From: Plasmodium relictum
Lineage: Eukaryota; Apicomplexa; Aconoidasida; Haemosporida; Plasmodiidae
Length of the DNA stretch: 64,000 bases
Assembly (NCBI RefSeq): GCF_900005765.1
Contig: NC_041690.1
Coordinates: forward strand, 2,108,001 to 2,172,000
Direction: 5' to 3'
Position numbers and translations under genes: made by a program. Under the pieces are notes generated by a model. The model was not told the DNA's origin and did no database searches. It worked only from the letters and a program-made list of their open reading frames with translations. Shown piece by piece: positions 1 to 9,688 of the stretch. Within the stretch, counting starts at the first letter, position 1. Each line of letters begins with the position of its first letter.

Positions 1-1
1 G

Positions 2-3000
2 ACTAATGAAAATTTGCTTTTCAGATATAATAAGCTTGATGTTTTAGGTATTGTAAATAGATCATTAGATACATACATATTTGGTGAATTGATTCTAGAA
101 AAGTTATTAAGAAATTACCAGTATTCTTGTCAATATCCAGGTGATTATTTGACCAAATATGAAAATGAATTTAATATAGATAAATTAAATGTACGTTCTC
201 AACAAGCGTTACATATTAAATTATTTAATTATATTAAAAAAAAAAAGAGATTAGAAATGAATAACATTTGCAAGATTAATAATTTGTTAGGGCAACCAAT
301 AGCTATTTGTACAGTACGAGAAAAAAAGGGCATCTATAAAGATGCATATAAAAAGAATGAGCAAAATAAAAAAAAAAAAATGAATTATGTTAATAAAAGA
401 AGATTATTACAAACTAGTAAAAATGATATAAAAAATGAGCAATTGCTATACAATAATTCAACTAATAGTAGCTCTAGCATAGCAAAAGGTGGTAAAAAAA
501 ATAAGGAAAAGTATAACAAATACATAAAAATTAATAAAGAAAGTATTATGAAGGAATATAAAAGACAAAATAAAAAATTAGAAAATTTCAAAAGTCATAA
601 TTATTATATATCTGATTCTGATTCCTTTATAAGTAAAGATACCTTAAAATACCATTGGAAAATAATAAGTAATAATGAATCACTTGATTTACCAACTCAT
701 GAAAATGGAAAAGTAAAGTTTTTTCTTATTCGTTTTAGGCTACTTAATTATATATATGATATTCCTTCTAATCTTCTTAATACTGAAAAAGAAAATGAAG
801 ATGTTCTAAGGTTAATTATTCCTGAAAGAAAACTACCAGCTAATATAAATGAAAAAGTAGAACAAGATATATATAATGAAGAATTATTAGAAATGGAAAA
901 TTATTCATCTCATAGTAATCCTATTACTCTTTATCCTACTAATTATAGCTTCAATAAATATTCTACTAATCAGGGTGAGGCATGGTGCTCTTTTAATATT
1001 CCTCAACCACGTAATCATTTATATATTTATTTTAGAACAAGTAGTAGAATTACCCATGAAGAAAAACAAGAATATGATTTTTTTATATCATCTATAGTGG
1101 CTATTAAAAACAACACAGATTTTCCTCTTTATATATTTAAATCTGTGCCAGGTAATATAAATAGAACTAGTATTTTCAAAGAATATTTTCATAAATATAA
1201 CACTAAACCAACTCCTCCACCTACTTATACATTAAAAATTGATAAAAAAATAGAAAAATTAATTGAATATAAAATGAGCATGGGTAATTTTTCAAATGAA
1301 AAAAAAAAAAAGGAAAATGAAAATGAAAATAATGTAGATAAAAAAAAAATGTTTCATAACAATAATTTTTTTAATAGTAATAATGATGATAAAATAAGAA
1401 AAAACAATTTTACACATAATAATTCTTACTTATACAACAGAAAAATGATTAAAAATATATTACCATTAATGAAATTATCATCAGTTGAGCATTACATATC
1501 AGGAGATATCAAATTTAGCTCTTTGGCCCCTTTGAAATATAAAAAAAAGAAAAGAAAAAGCAGATTAAAACATGAATTTCAAAAAAAAATAATAAAAAGG
1601 AAAATTAAGGAATTATATTTAAAGAGTGCTTTAGGTAAAACAAAACGAAAAAAAATTGACAAGAGTGAAAAGTCTTATATAAGTAATGAGATGAATGAAG
1701 AATTAAAGCATCCACATAGCTCTTACAGAAATATGATGTCTCTAAATGATCCTTTTTTTAGTTTTATAAAAAAATCACCTGCTTCTATTTCTAAGAAATT
1801 ATCCAATGATTCCTTACGCATAACAGATATATCAAACATTAGCTTATCCTCATTATCCAATTCTTTCATTTCCTTTGATTCTAGTCCAAGTAAATTTTCG
1901 TCATATGATAATTCTTTATATGAATATGATAAAGATAATTTCGCAGAACAGGCTTTACTAAATGAGTATTTTAAAAAACAAGAAGATAAAAACATATTAG
2001 ATCTTATTGAGATATCTAACAACTGTAATAAATTAATACCTATACCTCTATATTGGCTCGTAGCTGAAAATTCATTTATATGGATATGCATACAAAATGA
2101 AAAAATTCATAAAACTGATTTGTATGACTTTTTAAATGATGAAAATAATGCCGATTATTTATGTACTAAAAATACAATAGATAATATATTAAATTATAAA
2201 TCTCCATTTTTAGCGGAAACTTCAAAACATTTCAAACCACATTTGATAAGGTTAAAAAATCATTTATTAAAAGAAAATAAAGTTTTAAGGAAAGATAAAA
2301 AAAACAACGAAAATTTTATTAATAATTATAATATAAATTATATGAACCTAAAAGATCTTTATTTTACTTCCTCTATTATTAGTGTATATAATCCTAATTA
2401 CGTTCTAAATAAAAAAGATGCTCATAATTTTTTTCAAATAAGCATTGAACATGTATTGATGATTAATAATGGACTTCCAAAAACTATATTTTTATATTAT
2501 GAAATTTTAAAAAATGATTCCAAAAAAAAAAAAAAAGGAAAGAAGAATAGCGATAAAAGTTTTACTTCAGCTGATAAACATAATGTATATAAAACAGTAA
2601 TGTATAATTATAATTCCAGTTTGTCAGAAGATTCTTGCAATAGTGGTAAGGATAATAATTTTTCTTCTTGGAAAGAAAATATCTTTGATAAAGAGGAAAA
2701 TGAAAATAATAATAGAATGTTTTCTTATGACATAAATGAAGAACAAAATATTAAAGAAAATACACTTGATAACATAGAAGAGGTTTCAAATAATAATAAT
2801 AACAATAATTTAAATTTCTCTTATGAGCAAAAGGAAAAGATAGAAACTGAAAAAGAAAAGAAAAAAAACAAAAATAGCAAAAAAAAAATTACTTTGCTAA
2901 TAGATAAATTAAATGAAGATACATTAATAGAAAAAAATAAAAAAAGTAAATTAGTTGATAACAGTGGTAAAAAGGTGATAGATGATAAGCAGTTATTAAT

Positions 3001-6000
3001 AAAAGAAGTGAACAATGATAGAAATATTTTTATATACAAAAATATGAAAAGAGAGAATAACTTAGATGAAAAGAATTTTAAAAGTGAAACAGATTTAGAA
3101 CAGATGAATTTCATAGTTAATATAAGGAAAGAAAATAATAAATATATTTTTGAAATAAAAATTAATCCTGGTCAAAGTATAAAACTACCTTTTTTGCCTC
3201 ATAATATAAATATTTCTTTTGATGGTTATTATTCGAAAAATATATTAATAAATTATCCTCACAAAAAAGGAAGAGAAAAAATAATATTAGAAAAGGAAAC
3301 CAATAACGATGTAAATTCCTTTTTTACATTTGATTATGAAGAAAAACAAGAACATAGAAATATGGAATCAAAAAATTATACGTATTTTAAAAACTTTAGT
3401 AATTATGATAATAATAACAGTACACTTAATGCTAGCCATAGACATAATGATAGCTTATGTAAATCTAATGATTATTTAAATACTTCGTCTTTGTCTAATG
3501 ATACAAAAAACAATGTGAATTATGAAGAATTAAACAATCTACAAAAGAAAAATGGCAATAATGTTTTAGATAAATGCGCAAATTTTAAGACTTCCAAATA
3601 TGAAGAATTTCAAAAAAAGTTAACTATATGGGCAATTTTTAATGAATTTTATGAAACTGGAAAAAATAGATATCAAGATATATCACTAGAGAAAATTTAC
3701 CATGGTACATATTCCGTCTCATGCACCTTTTTTGCTTCAGCGTGTATAATAAATAGATTGAATTATCCTATTAAATTAAAAAGATTAAATAATGAAAGTA
3801 TAATTGTTATTGAGCCGTATGTCAGAAAATTACTTCCATGTGAATTTGTTTTACGTAGAAACAAAGTTATTATATCATACGAAACATTAAAAGAAATAAA
3901 AAATTGGAGTAATTATCCATTGAAAAAATATATGATTAAAAAAGCAAAATTGAGTAAAAACCGTAACGCTATTAAAAAAAGTAAAGAAATGCTTATTAAT
4001 CCATTAAATAAAGAATATGCCAATTGGACAAAAGATTATCCATTTAAAAAATTCTCAAATGACGATAAAAAAGAAGATACACAAAAAACAGACAATTATA
4101 TAAAAAGAGAAAACAATAATAATAATAAATGTAATAATAATGATATAAATAATTACAACAATAATAATTGTATTAACAATAATAATAATATTAATAACAT
4201 TAATAACAATACAAATAACAATAACAGTAATAATAATAATGATAATAATAATAATAATATAGAAAAAATGAAAATAAAAAAAGTTCATTATGAAAGGAAT
4301 ATCTTCAGTAGGATAAAGAAAAAAAAAAAAAAATGCTTTTTTTATAGTAATAATGTAAAGAAACCTCTGGAATCAGAAGATTTTCGAATAACTGATCTAT
4401 CAATTACAAGATTAACATGTTCTAATAAAAATAGTAGCATTCCTCAATTAAGATATAGTGTATATATGTCTATTGCACCTATGCCTTTTTTTAGAACTAC
4501 TGTAATGGAAATACTACCTTACATAGTTATTATAAATAATACAAAAATGAACATAGTTTTTCAAGAATATGTAAAAAATTATACATATTTCAAATATAAT
4601 AAATTAGAACCAGGAAATTATGTAGAATTTCATCCACAATCAAAAAAGAAAGTTATGTTAAGAATGTGTGGCATTTTTCAAAATAGCTTTAATTATTTAA
4701 TAGATGATTATTTACAGAAAGAATTATATTTAGAAAGTTTAGAAAAAGAAAATGAAAATTCATTGGATGATATAAAAGAACAGAATTATAATAAAAATAA
4801 AAGTAATACAATAAGGAATGAGAAAAGTGATGATGATAATATTAAAAATAATGATATATCAAATATATCAAAGAAATTAAGTGTTGTTATTGGTTTAGAA
4901 AAAAGTAGTGACATAAATATTCATGCTTCATCGAAAAATTCTTCTAGTACCAACAAAGAAAATTTTAATAAGTATGTTGCAGATAATAAAGATTCCTTTA
5001 AAAGTAATTCTATAAAAAAATTTAAAAATATGGATGAATTCAAATTTCTGTATTGGTCAGAAGTTTTAGATTTAACAAGGGTTAGCATGGTATACTTTCG
5101 TCACCCAGTTGTATCAAATGATAATTTTAAAAAAGAAGAAAAAAAATTAAGAAAGCTTAACTTTTTATTAAAAAGGAATGGCAAAAATGATATTACATAT
5201 TTAAATATTTATAATGAATTAATGAAGGAGAAATATATACCATATGAATATAGTTGCTGTTCAATGGAAATAACAACATTCAAAGGGTGTAAGTTTGTTC
5301 GTTTTCAGGATATTGACGTTGTTCCTTATTATTTACTTAATTTAACGAGATATAATATTCGACTAAGACAGGTAGGTATTTACGAACATTCAGAAATTTT
5401 ACTTAAAATTCCCAAAAAAAAAAAAAAATCATTTGATGATATATTTAAAAATTATGCATTCAATTTTTCCTTTTACAATCCTTATAAAGATCCCAAATTA
5501 AAGATTAGCATATTAGCAAATAAAAGAAATGAAAAAAATAAAATGAAAAAAAAAAAAAAAGAAAAAAATGGAAAAGAAAAAAGCATAAATAATAAATTTT
5601 CAAATATACAAAAGATGAACTTAAGAAATGAATTAAATTATTTAAGTTTACTAGCAACAAATTACATAACAGCTAATGAAGATGCAAAGATTATTAACAA
5701 TAAAATTTTTCATCTGAAAAAGCTTTCTGAACAAATTGACAGCCTCAATGATGAAAATACAAATGTAATTGATTTAAGAGATGGAAATAATATCAGTTTA
5801 TTAAAATTAAAACGAGGAAATGTATTCATTTATATATTATGCACTAAAAAAACATATAATGGTAAAACCATTTTTTCTTTTGAAAATTATGATAATTTAA
5901 TAAATAGTATTTTAAATTTCAACAATATCTCTTTTAATCATAAATGCAGTTATAATATATTAAAATCATTTAATCTACTTAGTGGTAAAATTAAAAGTGC

Positions 6001-9000
6001 ATATGTAAAAAGTAGATATATGAAACAAACAAATAACAAAAATATAAAAAACATAAAAAGAAAAAAGGAAAATCAACACTTTTGGTATTTACTGAATTTA
6101 TTTAAAAAAAAAAATACATTAAGTTTTACTGAAAAAGATACAAAAACTAGTAATATTATTACTGATTTATTTCAGAAAAAAACTATGAATAAAGATGAAA
6201 AAAAAAAAATTAATTTTAATATGAATATTTTTGCACACTTTATTTTTAAGGGTATAGGAATAAGTATAAATAATCATAACTTAGAAGAAATTTTATATTT
6301 TTCAATGGAATATATTCTAGTAGTTTATAAACTAATGAGTGAGAGAGACTTATTTCATATAAATGTTGGATGGTTGCAAATAGATAATCACACAAAAAAT
6401 ACAGATTATCAAAACGTTTTATTACCAATTATTGATTTAAAAAAAAAAGAGTTAAATAATTCTACTAATTGTGACAAAAAAATTATGGAATTTAACAGTG
6501 GTACGCTAAGAAAAATGACTAAAGACAGTACACTGTGTAAAAATATGCATTATAATTCAAATGAAACTTTCTCATATTATATTAGAGATAGTGATAATTA
6601 TTCAAAAATAAACTCACTCAATATATTAAATTCCTTATGTTCTAGAAGGAAAAGTTCATATGATTCATATATTGAAAAAGATCTTTTAATTAGTACTAAT
6701 AGAAATAACCCTTTGTATAATTCCTACAAATTGTTTATTCCACGATTTTTTTATTCAGAATATAATTCTGTATTTAGTATTACTATAATTAAACAGAAAA
6801 GAGGAAATATGAAAAATTTCCTGGAATTATCAGAAGTGAATATTAAAATTTCTCCTATGAGCTTAAATATTGATTCATATTTTATTATTGAAATATTAAA
6901 GATAATTGATGAACTTTTAAAAATTCTAGAATTTGATTTAAGTAATTATAATTCTCTTAATTTAGAAAAAAATATAGAGTTAAAAGACAATGATTTTGAC
7001 AGCTTAGAATATAAAAAAGATTTAGGACCTCTAGATGGGTTAATAAAGCATTATATATTAAAAGATTATTATTTATATGAGCAAATATCCAATTTTAAGT
7101 TTAGTTTAAATTGCAATTTAGATAAAAGTAGTGATAATATATTTGGTTCCAATAATTTATTTAATAAAAGTAACGAAGATATAGTGGATTTAAAAAAGTA
7201 TATTACTTTAATAAGTGAATATAAAGACATAGACAAAAAAAAATCTCGATTTACCAATCAACATAATAAAGAAAGAGCGCATTTAAATAATATTATAAAT
7301 CAGTTACATGGAAATAATGAAAACAATAATTTTCCCAATGATGATATAAGTAATTATTTTATTAACAGAAACCCTAATAATTATCCTAGCAATACTAATG
7401 ATTATTTGGAAGAAGGCAAGGAGTATTTTTATTCTGTTAAAAATGATACACCGTTATATATTAGAAGTATGGAAAATGAAGATAAAACTATTAAAAAGGA
7501 AGAAAAAATTATATCATTAAAAAAGAAGAGAGAAGAATCATACAATTATAGTAAATATTATTCTGATATATGCAGTGAAGATAAATTACAGTATTTACAT
7601 AAATGTGAAAAAATTTACAAAAATTCATTAAATAATAGAAAAAAAATTTTAAAAAGAATACAAAATATAAATATGAAAAATAATTTAATTAGCCTTGATA
7701 AAATTTTTATATCTAAGTTAGAAATTAATGAAATTAAGTTAATAATAAATGTAAAAAATAGAAGTTTAAGTTATGATAAAAAAAGTCAAATAATGGAATC
7801 AAATGTTATGAATGCATTAGTTGTTCTCATTATGAATATTCCAAATATTAGTGATGCACACATACATTTTGATAAAGAAGTAAAAAAAAATATATGTGGC
7901 TCTTTATATGTATTAATATTTGATGAAATTATGAATGATTATATAAATCCAGGAATGAATCAAATGTTTAATGTTTTAGGTGCTGTTGACTTTATTGGAA
8001 ATCCATTAATAATATATAAGCATTGGAAAAAGGGTTATACTACTTGTATTGAAGATTTAAAAAAAAGTGTTGATTCTTGTTCTTTTCCTTTGTTATTTTG
8101 TATTTTGCTATTAAATACTTTGGGAAAGTTTGGAAAAAGTTTGTTATCAGGAATACTCGATAGTGCTAGTAGATTGTGTGGTAGTTGGAGTATATGCTTT
8201 GAAAGATTTTCAAGAAATGCAGATAACTACAGCATTTTTACAAATAGCAATTTTTTACAAAATGAAATTTTAGATCAACCGTCAAATTGTGCTGAAGGAA
8301 TTTGTTATGGATGCCAATCATTTTTAAATATTATTACTATTAGCTGTGCTAATACCTTTTATAAACCTTTTATCGCTATAAAAAAAAGTAAAGATGTTCG
8401 AAAAAATGAAAAAAATAGATTTAAAATATTCCTTTCTATGTTAAAAGTTCTATCTTATGGGTTATTTAGTGGTTTTAGTAGTTTTTTCTTTGGAGTTTTT
8501 AATAGCATTTTTTCTTTTTTCACTTTTTTATTTATTGGTACTTTAAACCAAATACAAACATTAGCTATGAAATCTGTTGTTAGGCCAAAAAAAATGAGCG
8601 TAATTAAAGAATATGCAAAATTTGTTGATTATGAATATCCTTTATCATTTTCTTATCATGTCATTAATGAAAAAAAAAGAAAGAAAGAACTTTTAAAAAA
8701 AAATATTGTAGCTATTATTCTTTTATATACTATAAAAGAAAATATTCCTAGTAATATAAAAAGTTTCTTATGGATTAGCAATAAGGAACTAGGGTATTGT
8801 CAAAAGAATAAACTATTGTGGTGCTTATCTATTAATTGCATTATGAAAGTAGACATCTTATTGATTCAAATGGATAATGGCCAAACAAAAAACATTTCAA
8901 CTATAAGTCATAATAAAAATAAAATTAATGATAAAAATTCTAATTTATATACTAATAATAATATAAATGAAAAGAAAAATAATAAAAGTAAAACAAAATG

Positions 9001-9688
9001 GAAAATTAAAAATATTTTTAATCCACAAAATTTTAGGCAATTTGGAGATTTCAAGTCTTCATATTATATTAGAATACTGTATCGATCATTGTATAAAATA
9101 AAACAAACAAATGGAAAAAACAAGGTTAATAATTTTTTATTACATAAAAAAAATAAATCCTATAACAAAATGAAACAAATTTTAAGAAAAAATACATACG
9201 AAAAATATTTCGAAAAAGATTTCAGAGAAGAGCAGTTATCTTATGACAAGTATAAAAATTCTAGATTAGATAAAATGAATAATAATGATGATAAAATAAA
9301 TTGCGAATTAAAAAATAATATTCAAAAAACAGAAAGATACTATTTAAATAGCCAAAGCGATAATCCAAGAGATATGACAAAAATAGAGAAGTCTAATGAA
9401 TATATTTTACAGAATGATGAAAAAAACAAAAAAAGGGAAAGCAAAAAGAGTGATAAACATCAATACCATCAAAAAGATATAAAAATTAATGAACAAACAA
9501 GAAATATAAATAAATTAAAAAGTAGGAAAACTAATTTACATAAAAATTATTTACACAAGAAAAAAAAATATATATATATATCTAAATTAGTCAAATGTGA
9601 ATCTAAAGAAGTTGCTCTTCACGCTTTTTCTCTTCTTTTATCATTTCTTGTGCATAAATCTCCTTATTATTTAAAAACTGTTAATTAG
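2..9688 (+). CDS. VPS13-like lipid-transfer protein, 5' end beyond window
   Basis: The reading frame is open from base 2 to the TAG at 9686-9688 (3228 visible codons). It has no true start here, so the N-terminus, including any chorein domain, lies outside the window. The family moves lipids in bulk between membranes at contact sites. Support is in the C-terminal half: repeated beta-rich blocks of the SHR-binding/VAB type (around nt 3600-3900, 4380-4700, 5040-5400), then a VPS13_C-like block (about 7690-8200) with the family's 'G..DFIGNPL' stretch (at about 7990-8010) followed by small-residue helices. A strongly hydrophobic stretch follows (about 8430-8570). Long Asn/Lys/Asp-rich inserts separate the blocks (for example 4090-4260), as is usual for Plasmodium. 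The tail is Lys-rich with a conserved-looking end. The family call is firm; which VPS13 paralogue it is, and which membranes it serves, is not visible. Confidence 0.8.
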   Translation, partial: TNENLLFRYNKLDVLGIVNRSLDTYIFGELILEKLLRNYQYSCQYPGDYLTKYENEFNIDKLNVRSQQALHIKLFNYIKKKKRLEMNNICKINNLLGQPIAICTVREKKGIYKDAYKKNEQNKKKKMNYVNKRRLLQTSKNDIKNEQLLYNNSTNSSSSIAKGGKKNKEKYNKYIKINKESIMKEYKRQNKKLENFKSHNYYISDSDSFISKDTLKYHWKIISNNESLDLPTHENGKVKFFLIRFRLLNYIYDIPSNLLNTEKENEDVLRLIIPERKLPANINEKVEQDIYNEELLEMENYSSHSNPITLYPTNYSFNKYSTNQGEAWCSFNIPQPRNHLYIYFRTSSRITHEEKQEYDFFISSIVAIKNNTDFPLYIFKSVPGNINRTSIFKEYFHKYNTKPTPPPTYTLKIDKKIEKLIEYKMSMGNFSNEKKKKENENENNVDKKKMFHNNNFFNSNNDDKIRKNNFTHNNSYLYNRKMIKNILPLMKLSSVEHYISGDIKFSSLAPLKYKKKKRKSRLKHEFQKKIIKRKIKELYLKSALGKTKRKKIDKSEKSYISNEMNEELKHPHSSYRNMMSLNDPFFSFIKKSPASISKKLSNDSLRITDISNISLSSLSNSFISFDSSPSKFSSYDNSLYEYDKDNFAEQALLNEYFKKQEDKNILDLIEISNNCNKLIPIPLYWLVAENSFIWICIQNEKIHKTDLYDFLNDENNADYLCTKNTIDNILNYKSPFLAETSKHFKPHLIRLKNHLLKENKVLRKDKKNNENFINNYNINYMNLKDLYFTSSIISVYNPNYVLNKKDAHNFFQISIEHVLMINNGLPKTIFLYYEILKNDSKKKKKGKKNSDKSFTSADKHNVYKTVMYNYNSSLSEDSCNSGKDNNFSSWKENIFDKEENENNNRMFSYDINEEQNIKENTLDNIEEVSNNNNNNNLNFSYEQKEKIETEKEKKKNKNSKKKITLLIDKLNEDTLIEKNKKSKLVDNSGKKVIDDKQLLIKEVNNDRNIFIYKNMKRENNLDEKNFKSETDLEQMNFIVNIRKENNKYIFEIKINPGQSIKLPFLPHNINISFDGYYSKNILINYPHKKGREKIILEKETNNDVNSFFTFDYEEKQEHRNMESKNYTYFKNFSNYDNNNSTLNASHRHNDSLCKSNDYLNTSSLSNDTKNNVNYEELNNLQKKNGNNVLDKCANFKTSKYEEFQKKLTIWAIFNEFYETGKNRYQDISLEKIYHGTYSVSCTFFASACIINRLNYPIKLKRLNNESIIVIEPYVRKLLPCEFVLRRNKVIISYETLKEIKNWSNYPLKKYMIKKAKLSKNRNAIKKSKEMLINPLNKEYANWTKDYPFKKFSNDDKKEDTQKTDNYIKRENNNNNKCNNNDINNYNNNNCINNNNNINNINNNTNNNNSNNNNDNNNNNIEKMKIKKVHYERNIFSRIKKKKKKCFFYSNNVKKPLESEDFRITDLSITRLTCSNKNSSIPQLRYSVYMSIAPMPFFRTTVMEILPYIVIINNTKMNIVFQEYVKNYTYFKYNKLEPGNYVEFHPQSKKKVMLRMCGIFQNSFNYLIDDYLQKELYLESLEKENENSLDDIKEQNYNKNKSNTIRNEKSDDDNIKNNDISNISKKLSVVIGLEKSSDINIHASSKNSSSTNKENFNKYVADNKDSFKSNSIKKFKNMDEFKFLYWSEVLDLTRVSMVYFRHPVVSNDNFKKEEKKLRKLNFLLKRNGKNDITYLNIYNELMKEKYIPYEYSCCSMEITTFKGCKFVRFQDIDVVPYYLLNLTRYNIRLRQVGIYEHSEILLKIPKKKKKSFDDIFKNYAFNFSFYNPYKDPKLKISILANKRNEKNKMKKKKKEKNGKEKSINNKFSNIQKMNLRNELNYLSLLATNYITANEDAKIINNKIFHLKKLSEQIDSLNDENTNVIDLRDGNNISLLKLKRGNVFIYILCTKKTYNGKTIFSFENYDNLINSILNFNNISFNHKCSYNILKSFNLLSGKIKSAYVKSRYMKQTNNKNIKNIKRKKENQHFWYLLNLFKKKNTLSFTEKDTKTSNIITDLFQKKTMNKDEKKKINFNMNIFAHFIFKGIGISINNHNLEEILYFSMEYILVVYKLMSERDLFHINVGWLQIDNHTKNTDYQNVLLPIIDLKKKELNNSTNCDKKIMEFNSGTLRKMTKDSTLCKNMHYNSNETFSYYIRDSDNYSKINSLNILNSLCSRRKSSYDSYIEKDLLISTNRNNPLYNSYKLFIPRFFYSEYNSVFSITIIKQKRGNMKNFLELSEVNIKISPMSLNIDSYFIIEILKIIDELLKILEFDLSNYNSLNLEKNIELKDNDFDSLEYKKDLGPLDGLIKHYILKDYYLYEQISNFKFSLNCNLDKSSDNIFGSNNLFNKSNEDIVDLKKYITLISEYKDIDKKKSRFTNQHNKERAHLNNIINQLHGNNENNNFPNDDISNYFINRNPNNYPSNTNDYLEEGKEYFYSVKNDTPLYIRSMENEDKTIKKEEKIISLKKKREESYNYSKYYSDICSEDKLQYLHKCEKIYKNSLNNRKKILKRIQNINMKNNLISLDKIFISKLEINEIKLIINVKNRSLSYDKKSQIMESNVMNALVVLIMNIPNISDAHIHFDKEVKKNICGSLYVLIFDEIMNDYINPGMNQMFNVLGAVDFIGNPLIIYKHWKKGYTTCIEDLKKSVDSCSFPLLFCILLLNTLGKFGKSLLSGILDSASRLCGSWSICFERFSRNADNYSIFTNSNFLQNEILDQPSNCAEGICYGCQSFLNIITISCANTFYKPFIAIKKSKDVRKNEKNRFKIFLSMLKVLSYGLFSGFSSFFFGVFNSIFSFFTFLFIGTLNQIQTLAMKSVVRPKKMSVIKEYAKFVDYEYPLSFSYHVINEKKRKKELLKKNIVAIILLYTIKENIPSNIKSFLWISNKELGYCQKNKLLWCLSINCIMKVDILLIQMDNGQTKNISTISHNKNKINDKNSNLYTNNNINEKKNNKSKTKWKIKNIFNPQNFRQFGDFKSSYYIRILYRSLYKIKQTNGKNKVNNFLLHKKNKSYNKMKQILRKNTYEKYFEKDFREEQLSYDKYKNSRLDKMNNNDDKINCELKNNIQKTERYYLNSQSDNPRDMTKIEKSNEYILQNDEKNKKRESKKSDKHQYHQKDIKINEQTRNINKLKSRKTNLHKNYLHKKKKYIYISKLVKCESKEVALHAFSLLLSFLVHKSPYYLKTVN

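Noticed and set aside
4055-4288. 77-codon Ile/Val-rich minus frame
   Set aside because: Antisense of a poly-Asn insert in the VPS13-like gene.
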